Origin: Halarcobacter sp.
Lineage (GTDB): Bacteria > Campylobacterota > Campylobacteria > Campylobacterales > Arcobacteraceae
Direction of reading: 5' to 3'
Length of the DNA: 64,000 bases
Assembly (NCBI RefSeq): GCF_963676935.1
Contig: NZ_OY781470.1
Span: 744,001 to 808,000 of the forward strand
The notes beneath the pieces were generated by a model, which was given only the letters and a program-made list of their open reading frames with translations, made no database searches and was not told the DNA's origin. Position numbers and translations under genes: made by a program. This document shows, one piece after another, positions 47,313-57,190 of the stretch; the first letter of the stretch is position 1; each line of letters starts with the position of its first letter.

Positions 47313-48527
47313 ATGAAAGAAAACTACTATATCCCAAAAAGTTCAAAGTTTGATCCAGATGAAAATGGACATTTTGGACAGTTTGGTGGAAGATATGTAC
47401 CTGAAACACTGATGCCTATTTTAGAACAATTGGAAGAAAACTATAAAAAGTTTAGATTTGATGAAGAGTTTTGGAAAGAGGTTGATTTTTTATTAAAAGA
47501 TTATGTAGGAAGAGAAACACCATTATATTTTGCTAAAAATATTAGTGAAGAAATAGGTGCAAAAGTTTATCTAAAAAGAGAAGACTTAAATCATACAGGT
47601 GCACATAAAGTAAATAATGTAATAGCACAGGGACTTTTAGCTAAAAAATTGGGCAAAACAAAAGTTATAGCTGAAACAGGAGCCGGACAACATGGCGTTG
47701 CTACTGCTACAATTGCAGCTTTACTTGGTCTTGATTGTACTGTTTTTATGGGTGCAAAAGATGTTGAAAGACAAGAACTTAATGTTTTTAGAATGAAACT
47801 TTTAGGTGCAAAGGTGATAGCTGTTGAGAGTGGAAGTAAAACCTTAAAAGATGCTATGAATGATGCAATTAGATATTGGGTTACAAATGCAAGAGATACT
47901 TTTTATATAATTGGTACAGTTGCAGGTCCACATCCATATCCAATGATGGTTAGAGATTTTCAAAGCATTATTGGTTGGGAAGCTAGAAGGCAAATACAAG
48001 AAAAAGAGGGAAGACTTCCCGATTTTGTAGTAGCATGTATCGGTGGTGGATCAAACGCTATAGGTACTTTTTCTCATTTTTTAGAAGATGAAGAGACTAC
48101 ATGTATAGGGATTGAAGCTGGTGGATTAGGTATTGATACAAACAAACATGGTTGTTCTTTAGCGAAAGGAACGCCTGGTGTTTTACATGGGCAATGCTCT
48201 TATCTTTTACAAGATAAAAATGGACAAGTTTTAGAAGCTCACTCTATCTCTGCTGGTTTAGATTATCCAGGAATTGGACCTGAACATTCATTTTTAAAAG
48301 ATGAAAAAGTTGTAAGCTATGATTCTATTACCGATAAAGAAGCTTTAGATGCTTTTGTTTGGTTAAGTCAAAAAGAAGGAATTATTCCAGCATTTGAAAG
48401 TTCCCATGCAATTGCTTATCTTAAAAAGGCAAAAGATAAATTTAAAGATAAAGTTATTGTTATAACACTATCAGGTCGTGGTGATAAAGATATGATTCAA
48501 GCAAAAAACTTATTAGATTTTAAATAG
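47313..48527 (+). CDS. trpB: Tryptophan synthase beta chain
   Basis: 404 residues. TrpB condenses indole with serine using PLP. The PLP lysine is K99 in HTGAHKVNN, with [14 protein letters not shown] at the start, [12 protein letters not shown] and the phosphate-binding GGGSNAIG. All features of the TrpB1 class are present. trpA is not adjacent, which is unusual compared with many bacteria but matches the scattered trp genes (trpE is 11 kb away). Confidence 0.97.
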   Translation: MKENYYIPKSSKFDPDENGHFGQFGGRYVPETLMPILEQLEENYKKFRFDEEFWKEVDFLLKDYVGRETPLYFAKNISEEIGAKVYLKREDLNHTGAHKVNNVIAQGLLAKKLGKTKVIAETGAGQHGVATATIAALLGLDCTVFMGAKDVERQELNVFRMKLLGAKVIAVESGSKTLKDAMNDAIRYWVTNARDTFYIIGTVAGPHPYPMMVRDFQSIIGWEARRQIQEKEGRLPDFVVACIGGGSNAIGTFSHFLEDEETTCIGIEAGGLGIDTNKHGCSLAKGTPGVLHGQCSYLLQDKNGQVLEAHSISAGLDYPGIGPEHSFLKDEKVVSYDSITDKEALDAFVWLSQKEGIIPAFESSHAIAYLKKAKDKFKDKVIVITLSGRGDKDMIQAKNLLDFK

Positions 48528-48535
48528 GTTTTATT

Positions 48536-49222
48536 ATGTTAGAAAAATTGCAAGATAACTCAGGAAAAATACTTTTTGTAGTAGTTTTAATATTTATTTC
48601 ATTTTTGGGTTATAATTTATATGAAGCACCAGTTCAAGGTTTAGAAAATAAATTTATTTATCTTCTTAAAACATACGGATATATAATCCTTTTTGCTTGG
48701 AGTATTTTAGAGGGTGAAGCTGGATTAATTATGGCAGGTTTACTTTCTCATTCTGGTCATATGAATCTTTATTTTGCAATATTTGTAGCTGGACTTGGTG
48801 GTTTTGCTGGAGACCAAATATATTTTTATATAGGAAGGTTTAATAAAGCGTATGTACATAGAAACTTCAAAGCTCAAAGAAGAAAATTTGCATTAGCCCA
48901 TTTACTGTTAATGAAATATGGTTGGCCTATCATTTTTATTCAAAGATATATGTACGGAATGAGAACAATCATTCCTATATCAATAGGTTTGACAAGATAT
49001 AGTGGTAAAATGTTTGCATTTATTAATCTTATATCTGCTTGGATGTGGGCTGCAATAACTATAGTACCTGCATGGTATTTTGGTGAAGAGATTCTTATTG
49101 TTTTATCTTGGATAAAAGAACATTGGTATTATGCTGCACCATTTGGTTTAATGATTGGAGGTAGTATTGTATACTATTTTCATAAAGTAACTAAGAAAAA
49201 GGAGAAAAATTTTGAAAGTTAA
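48536..49222 (+). CDS. DedA-family membrane protein
   Basis: 228 residues. Five or six hydrophobic segments; the DedA/SNARE-associated core is visible as 'ILEGEAGLIMAGLLSH', 'GGFAGDQIYFYIGR' and 'FIQRYMYGMRTIIPISIGLTRYSGKMF'. DedA proteins act in lipid flipping or membrane homeostasis (undecaprenyl phosphate or other carriers), but the substrate here is unknown. It starts 9 bases after trpB and overlaps pepA by 11 bases. Confidence 0.88.
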   Translation: MLEKLQDNSGKILFVVVLIFISFLGYNLYEAPVQGLENKFIYLLKTYGYIILFAWSILEGEAGLIMAGLLSHSGHMNLYFAIFVAGLGGFAGDQIYFYIGRFNKAYVHRNFKAQRRKFALAHLLLMKYGWPIIFIQRYMYGMRTIIPISIGLTRYSGKMFAFINLISAWMWAAITIVPAWYFGEEILIVLSWIKEHWYYAAPFGLMIGGSIVYYFHKVTKKKEKNFES

Positions 49223-50618
49223 TTTAATAGAAAATGATTTTAAAAGTGTAGAATCAGAATTAGAAATTTTTATTGTAGATGATTTAGAAAACTGTGAAGA
49301 TAAAGATATATTAGAAAATATTGGTTTTGAAGAAAAAGATGAGTCTATAGCGTTTCTCCCTGAGATAGGAAGAATTTATGTTGGGTTTGAAGAACATGAT
49401 TATGAAAGTATAGCTATTGCAATCTCAATTGCAATAAAAAAATTAAAAACAACAAAATTTAAAAGTGCAAAAATTGAATTAAAAGATTTAGATTTGAAAG
49501 CTTTAGTAGAGGGTACATTACTTGGAGCTTATGAGTTTAACGAATATAAATCAAAGAAAAAGAAATCTAAAAAACAAGAATTAAGTATTTGTGTCCCAAA
49601 AATTACTGATGAAATTAAAGATGTTTTTGAACAATCAAAAGTTATTTCAAAAGCAGTTAATAAAACAAGAGATATTGTAAATACTCCACCAGCTGATTGT
49701 TATCCTAAAGTTATGGCAGAGCTTGCTAAAAAAATTGCAAAAGATTCAAATCTAGAGTGTACAATTCATGGTGAAAAGTACTTAGAAAAAAATGGTATGA
49801 ATGCAATGCTAAGTGTTGGTAGAGCATCTATACATGAATCAAAACTTATTCATTTAGCTTATAAACCAGAAAATGCTAAGAAAAAAGTTGTTTTAGTAGG
49901 TAAAGGTTTAACTTATGATTCGGGTGGATTATCTTTAAAGCCAGCTGACTATATGGTTACTATGAAGAGTGATAAAAGTGGTGGTAGTGCAGTATTAGGT
50001 ATTATGAGTGCAGTTGCAAAACTTAATCTTCCAATTGAAATCCATGGTATTGTTGGTGCTGTTGAAAACATGATAGGTGGAGATGCCTATAAACCAGATG
50101 ATGTTTTAAAAGCAAAAAATGGGAAAACTATTGAGATTAGAAATACAGATGCTGAAGGAAGACTAGTTCTTGCTGATTGTTTATGTTATGCTCAAGATGA
50201 GATTGAAGATATTGATTATATCTTTGATTATGCAACTTTAACAGGAGCTTGTGTAGTTGGAGTTGGTGAATATACAATTGGTGTAATGGGAAATGATACT
50301 GTATTAAAAAGAGATATTGTAGCAAATACTTTACAAGCTGGTGAGTATGCAACAACTTTACCTTTCAATAGGTTTTTAAGAAAAACAATTAAATCTGAAA
50401 TAGCAGATATTTGTAATATAGCTAATACAAGATATGGTGGAGCAATTACAGCAGGTTTATTTTTAGATAACTTTATTTATGAAGAAAATAAAGATAAATG
50501 GGCACATTTAGATATTGCGGGACCAGCATTTGTAGAAAAAGCTTGGGGATATAATCCTCATGGTGCAAGTGGAGCAGGTGTTAGAGCAACACTGCAATTT
50601 TTTAAAAATCTTAACTAA
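49212..50618 (+). CDS. pepA: Leucyl aminopeptidase (M17)
   Basis: 468 residues from TTG with AAAGGAG about 7 bases upstream. The M17 catalytic domain (about 170-465) has VGKGLTYDSGGLSLKP, with the first metal lysine and aspartate, KSDKSGGSAV, and the signature NTDAEGRLVLADCL with the metal-binding aspartate and glutamate and the bicarbonate-binding arginine. The N-terminal domain (about 1-160) is lysine-rich and less conserved. The start overlaps the DedA gene. Confidence 0.95.
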   Translation: MKVNLIENDFKSVESELEIFIVDDLENCEDKDILENIGFEEKDESIAFLPEIGRIYVGFEEHDYESIAIAISIAIKKLKTTKFKSAKIELKDLDLKALVEGTLLGAYEFNEYKSKKKKSKKQELSICVPKITDEIKDVFEQSKVISKAVNKTRDIVNTPPADCYPKVMAELAKKIAKDSNLECTIHGEKYLEKNGMNAMLSVGRASIHESKLIHLAYKPENAKKKVVLVGKGLTYDSGGLSLKPADYMVTMKSDKSGGSAVLGIMSAVAKLNLPIEIHGIVGAVENMIGGDAYKPDDVLKAKNGKTIEIRNTDAEGRLVLADCLCYAQDEIEDIDYIFDYATLTGACVVGVGEYTIGVMGNDTVLKRDIVANTLQAGEYATTLPFNRFLRKTIKSEIADICNIANTRYGGAITAGLFLDNFIYEENKDKWAHLDIAGPAFVEKAWGYNPHGASGAGVRATLQFFKNLN

Positions 50619-50634
50619 AAATATAGGATAAAAA

Positions 50635-51627
50635 ATGATTAAAGTAGAAAGAAAACCAAAAATTTTAGTAATTGGTGATTTAATGATTGATTCTTATCTA
50701 ATCGGTGATTGTGATAGAATAGCTTTAGATGCTCCTGTACCTATTGTTGATATTAAAGAGGAAAAAGATGTATTAGGTGGAGCTGGTAATGTTATTAGAA
50801 ACTTAGCTTCACTTGGTGCAAAAGTTAGTGTAATGTCTGTGGTTGGAAGTGATGACAATGCTAGACTTTTAAAACACAAATTGGACGAAATTGAAACTAA
50901 ATCTTTTCTTTTAGAGCAAAAAGGTAGAAAAACATCTAAAAAAACTAGAATTATGTCTGCTAATCAACAAATTTTTAGGTTTGACCATGAGAGTAGAAAT
51001 AATATCTCTTTTGATAGTGTTAAAAAACTTTTTGAGAAACTACAAGAAAAGATTAAAGCTTATGATGTAATTCTTTTAGCTGATTATGGTAAAGGGGTTT
51101 TGACAAGAGACTTTACTCAAAAGATTATTTCATATGCAAATAAAAACAATGTTAAAACTATTGTTGACCCATTTGGTACTGACTATAGTAAATATCAAGG
51201 TGCATATTTAATTATTCCAAATAAAGATGAAGCTTCAGTAGCAACGAATATTGAAATAGAAAATAGCGATAGACTTTTAGATGCATTAAAAGAGATAAAA
51301 AATAAATTTGAAACCCATGAAGCTATAGTTACACTATCTGAAGAGGGTGTTGCTTTATTAAAAGACAATAAATTATCAGTATTGCCAACTGTACCATTAG
51401 AAGTATTTGATGTAACAGGTTCAGGAGATACTCTTTTAGCTTCAATTGGTTTTGCTTTAGCTTTAGATAATGATTTAGTAACTTCATTAGAATTTGCAAA
51501 TCTTGCTACAGGAGTTGTATTAAGAAAAGCAGGTACTGCTACAGTATCAATTGATGAAATTCAATCAGACCAAGTGTATTTAGATAGAAAAATTATAGAG
51601 ACAAACTTAAGTTGTCAAGTTAAATAA
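50635..51627 (+). CDS. rfaE1: Heptose-7-phosphate kinase, single-domain form
   Basis: 330 residues of the ribokinase (PfkB) family: N-terminal VIGDLMIDSYLIGDCDRIALDAPVPI, then GGAGNVIRNLASLGA and a catalytic region FDVTGSGDTLLASIGFAL with the aspartate base. This is the kinase half of HldE (D-glycero-beta-D-manno-heptose-7-phosphate kinase). The C-terminal adenylyltransferase domain with the HxGH motif, fused in many proteobacteria and in Campylobacter HldE, is absent, so the second step needs a separate gene. It lies 17 bases after pepA and 11 before ychF. Confidence 0.88.
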   Translation: MIKVERKPKILVIGDLMIDSYLIGDCDRIALDAPVPIVDIKEEKDVLGGAGNVIRNLASLGAKVSVMSVVGSDDNARLLKHKLDEIETKSFLLEQKGRKTSKKTRIMSANQQIFRFDHESRNNISFDSVKKLFEKLQEKIKAYDVILLADYGKGVLTRDFTQKIISYANKNNVKTIVDPFGTDYSKYQGAYLIIPNKDEASVATNIEIENSDRLLDALKEIKNKFETHEAIVTLSEEGVALLKDNKLSVLPTVPLEVFDVTGSGDTLLASIGFALALDNDLVTSLEFANLATGVVLRKAGTATVSIDEIQSDQVYLDRKIIETNLSCQVK

Positions 51628-51637
51628 AAGGAAATTA

Positions 51638-52741
51638 ATGGGATTAGGTGTAGGAATCGTAGGTCTTCCAAATGTAGGTAAATCAACAACGTTTAATGCG
51701 TTAACAAAAGCACAAAATGCAGAGGCTCAAAACTATCCGTTTTGTACAATAGAACCAAACAAAGCTGTTGTACCAGTACCAGATAAGAGATTAGATGAGT
51801 TAGCAAAAATTGTAATACCAGATAAAATTCAGCACTCTACAATTGATTTTGTAGATATAGCAGGACTTGTAAGAGGAGCTTCAAAAGGTGAAGGTTTAGG
51901 AAACCAATTTCTTTCAAATATTAGAGAGGTTGAAGTTATCTTACATATGGTAAGATGTTTTGATGATGGAAATGTTACTCACGTTGAGGGAGATGTAAAT
52001 CCTATTAGAGATATTGAAATTATTGAAGCGGAGCTTATTTATTCAGATATTTCTCAACTTGAAAAAAAGATTGAAAAATTGAAAAAACAATCAAAAGGTT
52101 CAAAAGAAGCAGCAGCTATGCTAGTTGTAGCTGAACAAGTGTATAAACATATTGATGAGTTACAACCTGTAAAAACTTTTGAAGATAAAGAAAATGATCT
52201 ATTTGTTCAACTTGATAAAGAGCTTAGATTTTTATCTAACAAAGATGTTATTTATGGTGCAAATGTTGATGAGGACTCTTTAGCAGAAGGTGGAAACCAA
52301 TATGTTGATACTTTAAAAGCTCATGCTATTGAAGTTGGTGCAGATGTAATTGTTCTTTGTGCTAAGATTGAAGAAGAATTAGTAGGTCTTGAAGAAGATG
52401 AAGCAAAAGAATTTTTAACAGATTTAGGTGTTGAAGAATCTGGACTTGAGCAAATTATTCAAAAATCATTTGATAAATTAGGACTTCAATCATATTTTAC
52501 AGCAGGAAAAGTTGAGGTTAGAGCTTGGACAATTAGAAAAGGTACAAAAGCTCCACAAGCAGCTGCAGTAATCCATAATGATTTTGAAAAAGGTTTTATT
52601 AAAGCTGAGGTTATTTCATATGAAGATTTCGTTGAGTTTGGTGGCGAATCAAAGTGTAAAGAGGTTGGTAAATTGAGGCTAGAAGGAAAAGATTACATTG
52701 TTCAAGATGGAGATGTAATGCATTTTAGGTTTAATACTTGA
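51638..52741 (+). CDS. ychF: Redox-regulated ATPase YchF (Obg-like)
   Basis: 367 residues, universal Obg-related P-loop protein that binds ATP and the ribosome. Walker A is [14 protein letters not shown]; the switch region [14 protein letters not shown] and the [20 protein letters not shown] motif are intact; a TGS domain ends the protein (about 280-365, '[20 protein letters not shown]', '[13 protein letters not shown]'). The NKxD motif is replaced as usual in YchF, consistent with ATP rather than GTP preference. Confidence 0.97.
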   Translation: MGLGVGIVGLPNVGKSTTFNALTKAQNAEAQNYPFCTIEPNKAVVPVPDKRLDELAKIVIPDKIQHSTIDFVDIAGLVRGASKGEGLGNQFLSNIREVEVILHMVRCFDDGNVTHVEGDVNPIRDIEIIEAELIYSDISQLEKKIEKLKKQSKGSKEAAAMLVVAEQVYKHIDELQPVKTFEDKENDLFVQLDKELRFLSNKDVIYGANVDEDSLAEGGNQYVDTLKAHAIEVGADVIVLCAKIEEELVGLEEDEAKEFLTDLGVEESGLEQIIQKSFDKLGLQSYFTAGKVEVRAWTIRKGTKAPQAAAVIHNDFEKGFIKAEVISYEDFVEFGGESKCKEVGKLRLEGKDYIVQDGDVMHFRFNT

Positions 52742-52757
52742 TATAACAATAAATTGG

Positions 52758-52763
52758 TATAAT
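52758..52763 (+). promoter_or_regulatory. Probable -10 element of the HDOD gene
   Basis: TATAAT 28 bases before the GTG start; AGGAG at 52781-52785 is the ribosome site. Confidence 0.45.
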
Positions 52764-52791
52764 TATATATTAATAGCTGTAGGAGTTTTAT

Positions 52792-53610
52792 GTGAATGAA
52801 AATATTATAGAAAAAATTGAGTCTTTACCTCCTTTACCAAAAACTATAATTGAGATTGAAGAGTTTAGGCAACAACCAGAAAAAGAGGCTTTTGAATTAT
52901 TAAAAATTATTGAAAAAGATGCATTAATTGTATCTACTCTTTTAAAAGTGTCAAACTCTGCAATGTTTGGTTTTAGAAGTAAGGTTGAAACAGCAAGTAA
53001 AGCAATTAATCTTTTGGGTATTAATTTTACTATCTCTATTGCTATTGGTGGTACAATACAAAATTTACTTAAAACTAATCTTTCTGCTTATGGAATAAAC
53101 AGTGATGATTTTATGAGAGCATCAAACTTAGCTACTACACTTGCTTCTTTATGGTTAAATAAAATCTCTTTTGAATTAAAAGAAGAGTTAGTTTTACCTG
53201 CACTTTTACAAGAAGCTGGAAAATTTGTATTAGCAGATATTATTGATACTAGTGAAAAAACTGAAGAGTTCAAAGAATTGATTGCATCAGGTAAAACATT
53301 AGCTCAAGCAGAAAAAGAGATTACAGGAATGACAACTTCTGAAATAACAGCTAAGATTTTCAAACACTGGAAGTTAAGCGATAATTTAATTAATGTAATT
53401 GAATATGTAGATGAACTTGATAAGTGTGATGAAAAGTATTTAGAAAAATCTAAAATTCTAAATGTAATAAAAACAGTTTGTAATGTGACAAATGCATTTA
53501 GTGAAGAGAATATTGCTTTAGGTTTAGAAAAAGCAAAAACATTTAACTTAGAGCCTAAACCTTTACAAGCTGCAATTGATAAGTTAGAAGATAGACTTTT
53601 AGATGAATAA
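52792..53610 (+). CDS. HDOD-domain signalling protein
   Basis: 272 residues from GTG with AGGAG upstream. The HDOD domain covers nearly the whole protein: 'IESLPPLPKTIIEIEEFRQQPE', 'EKDALIVSTLLKVSNSAMFG', 'ETASKAINLLGINFTISIAIGGTIQNLL'. HDOD proteins are non-catalytic relatives of HD-GYP domains, used in c-di-GMP-linked or chemotaxis-like output. There is no fused EAL, kinase or receiver part. It ends convergently with the gene for the degenerate-GGDEF protein. Confidence 0.87.
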   Translation: MNENIIEKIESLPPLPKTIIEIEEFRQQPEKEAFELLKIIEKDALIVSTLLKVSNSAMFGFRSKVETASKAINLLGINFTISIAIGGTIQNLLKTNLSAYGINSDDFMRASNLATTLASLWLNKISFELKEELVLPALLQEAGKFVLADIIDTSEKTEEFKELIASGKTLAQAEKEITGMTTSEITAKIFKHWKLSDNLINVIEYVDELDKCDEKYLEKSKILNVIKTVCNVTNAFSEENIALGLEKAKTFNLEPKPLQAAIDKLEDRLLDE

Positions 53611-53634
53611 TTAAGAGTTAAACTCTTAATTATT
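53606..53634. terminator. Two-way terminator
   Basis: A perfect 14-base inverted repeat (arms 53606-53619 and 53621-53634, one base between) covers both stop codons of the converging genes. Confidence 0.75.
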
Positions 53635-56032
53635 TAAATTCATAATATTTATTATGGTTCTCTTGTGCAAAATTCATAGATAAAGTTGATTTTTCAATTA
53701 TATTAGATTTATCTCCCCATGATACAGCAATTGTCAATTCAGGTTTTATATTTTCATCTTTTGTTAAAAAATCAATACTTTTAATTTTTTCTATAATTGA
53801 TTTGTAATCATCATCTTCTTCAACAATTAATGCAAGGTTTGGTCCATTTAATCTGTATATTGGATGTATATCACTTAATTTTAGTGCATATTCTTTAAAA
53901 TATATATTTGTCTTTTCATAACCATATTTTTTATTTAGATTCATTAAATCTTTAATATAAATCTCTATAAAAATAAATTTCTTATCATCTCTTTTTAGTA
54001 AATCAAGTTTTAACTTTTCTATATTATTTAAAGTTGTAATTATATCATTATATATAGGGATACTTTTTAAATAACAAACAATAAGATTAATAATATTTTG
54101 TTTTATGTATGAGATATTATTTTCGAAAATCTTTTCAAAAATATGTTTGTATACTTTGGAATAAGCAATTTTTAATGTAAATTTATCAAAAAGTGGTATA
54201 TCAATTCTCTCATAACCTAAATCTATAAGTTTACATTCATTTTGACATAAACCTTCTATAGCAACAAAAGTAAGTCCATGGAAAATATCATTTGAGATAA
54301 AGTTTTCTATATGAGTATTTAATAAATCATCATTTAACCCATCATCTGTAAAAATTTGGGTAATTATATTTGAGAGTTTTTGATTTATATTATATTTTAA
54401 AGTTATCTCTTCTTGTACAATAAATTTTTCAAGTGTTTTTTTACCAATATCTAAAGCTTTATCTTCATTAATTGTTATATTATCAAATTTTAAATCTTGA
54501 AAATATCTATAACCATGATTTAGCAAAATATTTTTATTTAGTTTTTCAAATTCATTCTCTAATAAATCATATCCATTTATTTTCACATAATAAAAATAAA
54601 AAAGTTTTGATTTTTCAATAGATATAAAATCATTGCATAAAGAGTAATAAGCCGATAGAGTTAGATATATTTTAGAATAAATTGACATCAAGTGAGAGGC
54701 TATTTTGTTCTTTTTTATATAATCAATTATTTGATTGATTAATATATCATCTAAAATTAACTTATTTGTATCTACAAATTTTTTTATTATTACATCACAA
54801 ATTGTTAATTTTAAAAACTCATGATAATCATTTCTATATTTTTCTGTTGAAATAAGTTTTCTTAGAAGTTTTATTAGTATTTCATCATCTATTTCATTTG
54901 AAAAGAGAACTATTGAATGAAGAATAAATGTATTTGAATAGTTTTCAATCTTATCATCTAAAAAATCTTCAATAACTATTTTATAGTTTAAATTTTCTCT
55001 TTTTTCATCATAAATAAACATATAATTACTTAGAAGTATTGAATTGAAATCATCTAATGTTTCAAAGTTATTAAGTGATGTATGGGTGATTTCTTCTTCA
55101 TATAAAGCAATTATATCTTCAAAATAAGATAAGTCATTGTATAACTCTTTTGGATAGTTTCTATTAAGTTTATATATAAGGTTACAAATCAATGTTGTAC
55201 TTGAATTTAGGAATATTTTATAGTTATCTTTTACTGTTCCTTCATTTGCAAAGTTAGTGTTTTTTGATAATTCATATCCATCACATATTTTTTCAAAGTT
55301 AAAATGAAACTCATCTATAAGGTATTTTGTATCTTTATTTGAAGCATTAATAAATGGAATATGTGAATAGTAAAAAAGTAATTTTCCTAAAATATTGTTT
55401 AATATATTAATTTTTTCCTCAGAAAGTTTGATGTTGAATTTGACAAGATTTATGGTTTCACTAATAACTTCTATTAAAGGTTTTATAGTCTTTTTTCTAA
55501 TCACATCCATAGAGTTTATAGAACAAACTTGATTTATTGTTTCAATTAACATGGTATATTGTTTAAATGTAATGTCAAAATCTAATTGATCAGTATCTTC
55601 TAATTCTTTTAGTCTCTCTTCATAAGTCCTAAAAAGACTTGATAGATTATCTAAATTATAAGTGTTATAGTTTTCAAAAATATTAAAATTGTTACCTAAA
55701 GATAATAAGTCTACAATAGTAACAATCTCTTTAAAAACTATTGTTGTTGAATCATAGAGAATATTATTCATCTTCTCTTCTATAACTAAAATAATAACAG
55801 ATTTTAAATTTTTGTTATTAAGAATCTCTTCAATTATATCAAGAGGGATACTCTTTTGTTCAAAATATAATTCACAAACATAATCTATTAAAGCTTTATA
55901 ATCATCTGTGGCACTATATAAAAATGAATCTTCAGTTTTTATATTGTATTTTTCTATCAAATTAATGATATTTAAATCTTCACTACTTGTATCTAATAAT
56001 CCTAAAAATTCATTTTCTTCTTGAATATCCAT
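53630..56032 (-). CDS. Large helical protein with degenerate C-terminal GGDEF-like domain
   Basis: 800 residues, no signal or membrane span. About 640 residues of acidic, repetitive-looking helices (Asn, Ile, Leu, Glu) with no known family come first. The last 125 residues resemble a GGDEF domain whose active site is lost: R727-L-N-G-P-N-L733 stands where R-x-GGDEF is expected, and the earlier D-x-D-x-F-K pattern reads 'EIYIKDLMNLNKKYG'. The final STLSMNFAQENHNKYYEF matches the end of GGDEF folds. It is unlikely to make c-di-GMP; it may be a signalling scaffold. It is adjacent to the HDOD gene. Confidence 0.8.
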   Translation of the reverse strand: MDIQEENEFLGLLDTSSEDLNIINLIEKYNIKTEDSFLYSATDDYKALIDYVCELYFEQKSIPLDIIEEILNNKNLKSVIILVIEEKMNNILYDSTTIVFKEIVTIVDLLSLGNNFNIFENYNTYNLDNLSSLFRTYEERLKELEDTDQLDFDITFKQYTMLIETINQVCSINSMDVIRKKTIKPLIEVISETINLVKFNIKLSEEKINILNNILGKLLFYYSHIPFINASNKDTKYLIDEFHFNFEKICDGYELSKNTNFANEGTVKDNYKIFLNSSTTLICNLIYKLNRNYPKELYNDLSYFEDIIALYEEEITHTSLNNFETLDDFNSILLSNYMFIYDEKRENLNYKIVIEDFLDDKIENYSNTFILHSIVLFSNEIDDEILIKLLRKLISTEKYRNDYHEFLKLTICDVIIKKFVDTNKLILDDILINQIIDYIKKNKIASHLMSIYSKIYLTLSAYYSLCNDFISIEKSKLFYFYYVKINGYDLLENEFEKLNKNILLNHGYRYFQDLKFDNITINEDKALDIGKKTLEKFIVQEEITLKYNINQKLSNIITQIFTDDGLNDDLLNTHIENFISNDIFHGLTFVAIEGLCQNECKLIDLGYERIDIPLFDKFTLKIAYSKVYKHIFEKIFENNISYIKQNIINLIVCYLKSIPIYNDIITTLNNIEKLKLDLLKRDDKKFIFIEIYIKDLMNLNKKYGYEKTNIYFKEYALKLSDIHPIYRLNGPNLALIVEEDDDYKSIIEKIKSIDFLTKDENIKPELTIAVSWGDKSNIIEKSTLSMNFAQENHNKYYEFK

Positions 56033-56081
56033 GATAATATCCTAATCAATAACATTATTATCAATTATATACTTTTTATAC

Positions 56082-56699
56082 TTATAGTCCTTGAAGTATT
56101 ATTTTCCATAAATAGTCTACTTCCTCATCCTCAAAAGATATTATTCTTTTTTCTTCATAAAGTTCTTTTATTTTTTTTAATTTAAAGCTTTTACTATAAG
56201 TGCAAGAAGCATGTACGGGCATAAAACTTCTTACTAGTGATATATCTTTTTTTATCTCTTGTTCACATAATAAACAATGATAATCTGTATGAAGTCTACC
56301 CTCATAATCAAGTAACTTGATATATGATTTGCAAATTGCTCTTTTGGGATTTTGTTTAATCATCTTGTGAGATAGTTTGTCTAATAGTTTAAAATAAAAA
56401 TCATCAATTGTTTCTACATCTTTTAAGTGAGGATAAAAAAGTTTAATAAACCTTTGCCAACAATATAGTTTGTCATTATCAAAAATCCATTGAAAACCAA
56501 GTTGAATTACATCTTTTAATCTGGGAATAGAACTTTTCATATTTGTTTCTAATTCAAAGTCTATTTTATATCCTACATTTATATTTGAGTGTCTAGCCCC
56601 ATAAAACCTGTATGTAGTATAAATGTGTGATTCTGTTAAAATTGATACTATTAAATCATCATCTTTAACAGCTTTGATATCTATTATGTAACCTTGCAT
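56082..56699 (-). CDS. recO: DNA repair protein RecO
   Basis: 205 residues. It starts with an OB-fold, 'MQGYIIDIKAVKDDDLIVSILTES', and continues with the helical part and a zinc-finger-like CLLC...HASC pair (about 143-170). This is the short epsilon-class RecO annotated in Campylobacter and Helicobacter. RecO loads RecA on SSB-coated gaps together with RecR. It is 49 bases upstream of the 800-residue gene, same strand. Confidence 0.85.
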   Translation of the reverse strand: MQGYIIDIKAVKDDDLIVSILTESHIYTTYRFYGARHSNINVGYKIDFELETNMKSSIPRLKDVIQLGFQWIFDNDKLYCWQRFIKLFYPHLKDVETIDDFYFKLLDKLSHKMIKQNPKRAICKSYIKLLDYEGRLHTDYHCLLCEQEIKKDISLVRSFMPVHASCTYSKSFKLKKIKELYEEKRIISFEDEEVDYLWKIILQGL

Positions 56700-56783
56700 A
56701 TAACTTTCTATTTATAAAATTGAAAAAAATTATAGCGAATTATAAATAGAAATTTGCTTCAAATAAATTTTATGGTACTATTC

Positions 56784-56789
56784 TATAAT
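56784..56789 (+). promoter_or_regulatory. Probable -10 element of ppnP
   Basis: TATAAT 23 bases before the ATG, with AAAGGGAAA (56800-56808) as ribosome site, in the 113-base divergent gap from recO. Confidence 0.45.
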
Positions 56790-56812
56790 TAATTTTACTA
56801 AAGGGAAATTGG

Positions 56813-57136
56813 ATGGATTTTACAAATGTTTCTATAGCAAAAGAGGCAAATATTTTATATGATGGTAATATCACAAGTAGAAGTATTACTTTTGAAAATG
56901 GCAGTAAAAAAACACTTGGAATTATGTTACCAGGAGAGTATGAATTAAACACAGTTAATAAAGCAACAATTGATATAAACTCAGGTTCACTTGAAGTTAT
57001 GCTACCAGCAGAAGATTGGGTTGAATATGTTGCACCTGCAAGTATTCAAATTGCACAAAACTCAAAATACAAATTAAAAGTAACTTCATTAGTTGATTAT
57101 TGTTGTTCTTTCGAGAAAGTTAAATATTGTAAATAA
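56813..57136 (+). CDS. ppnP: Pyrimidine/purine nucleoside phosphorylase PpnP
   Basis: 107 residues, cupin-fold YaiE/DUF1255 protein. The family features include 'SITFENGSKKTLGIMLPGEYEL', 'INSGSLEVMLPAEDWVEY' and a C-terminal 'DYCCSFEKVKYCK' in which the 'DYCCSF' part is conserved in the family. PpnP phosphorolyses a broad set of nucleosides. It is a lone gene, convergent with the superoxide reductase. Confidence 0.9.
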   Translation: MDFTNVSIAKEANILYDGNITSRSITFENGSKKTLGIMLPGEYELNTVNKATIDINSGSLEVMLPAEDWVEYVAPASIQIAQNSKYKLKVTSLVDYCCSFEKVKYCK

Positions 57137-57171
57137 AAAAAGGCAAGAAGTACAAAACTTCTTACCTTTTT
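57136..57171. terminator. Two-way terminator between ppnP and the superoxide reductase gene
   Basis: Arms 57136-57151 and 57157-57171 form a 15-position stem (one C/A mismatch) with an A-run on the left and a T-run on the right, so it can act in both directions. It is the best intrinsic terminator in the window. Confidence 0.85.
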
Positions 57172-57190
57172 CTGCATGTATATTTAGAGT

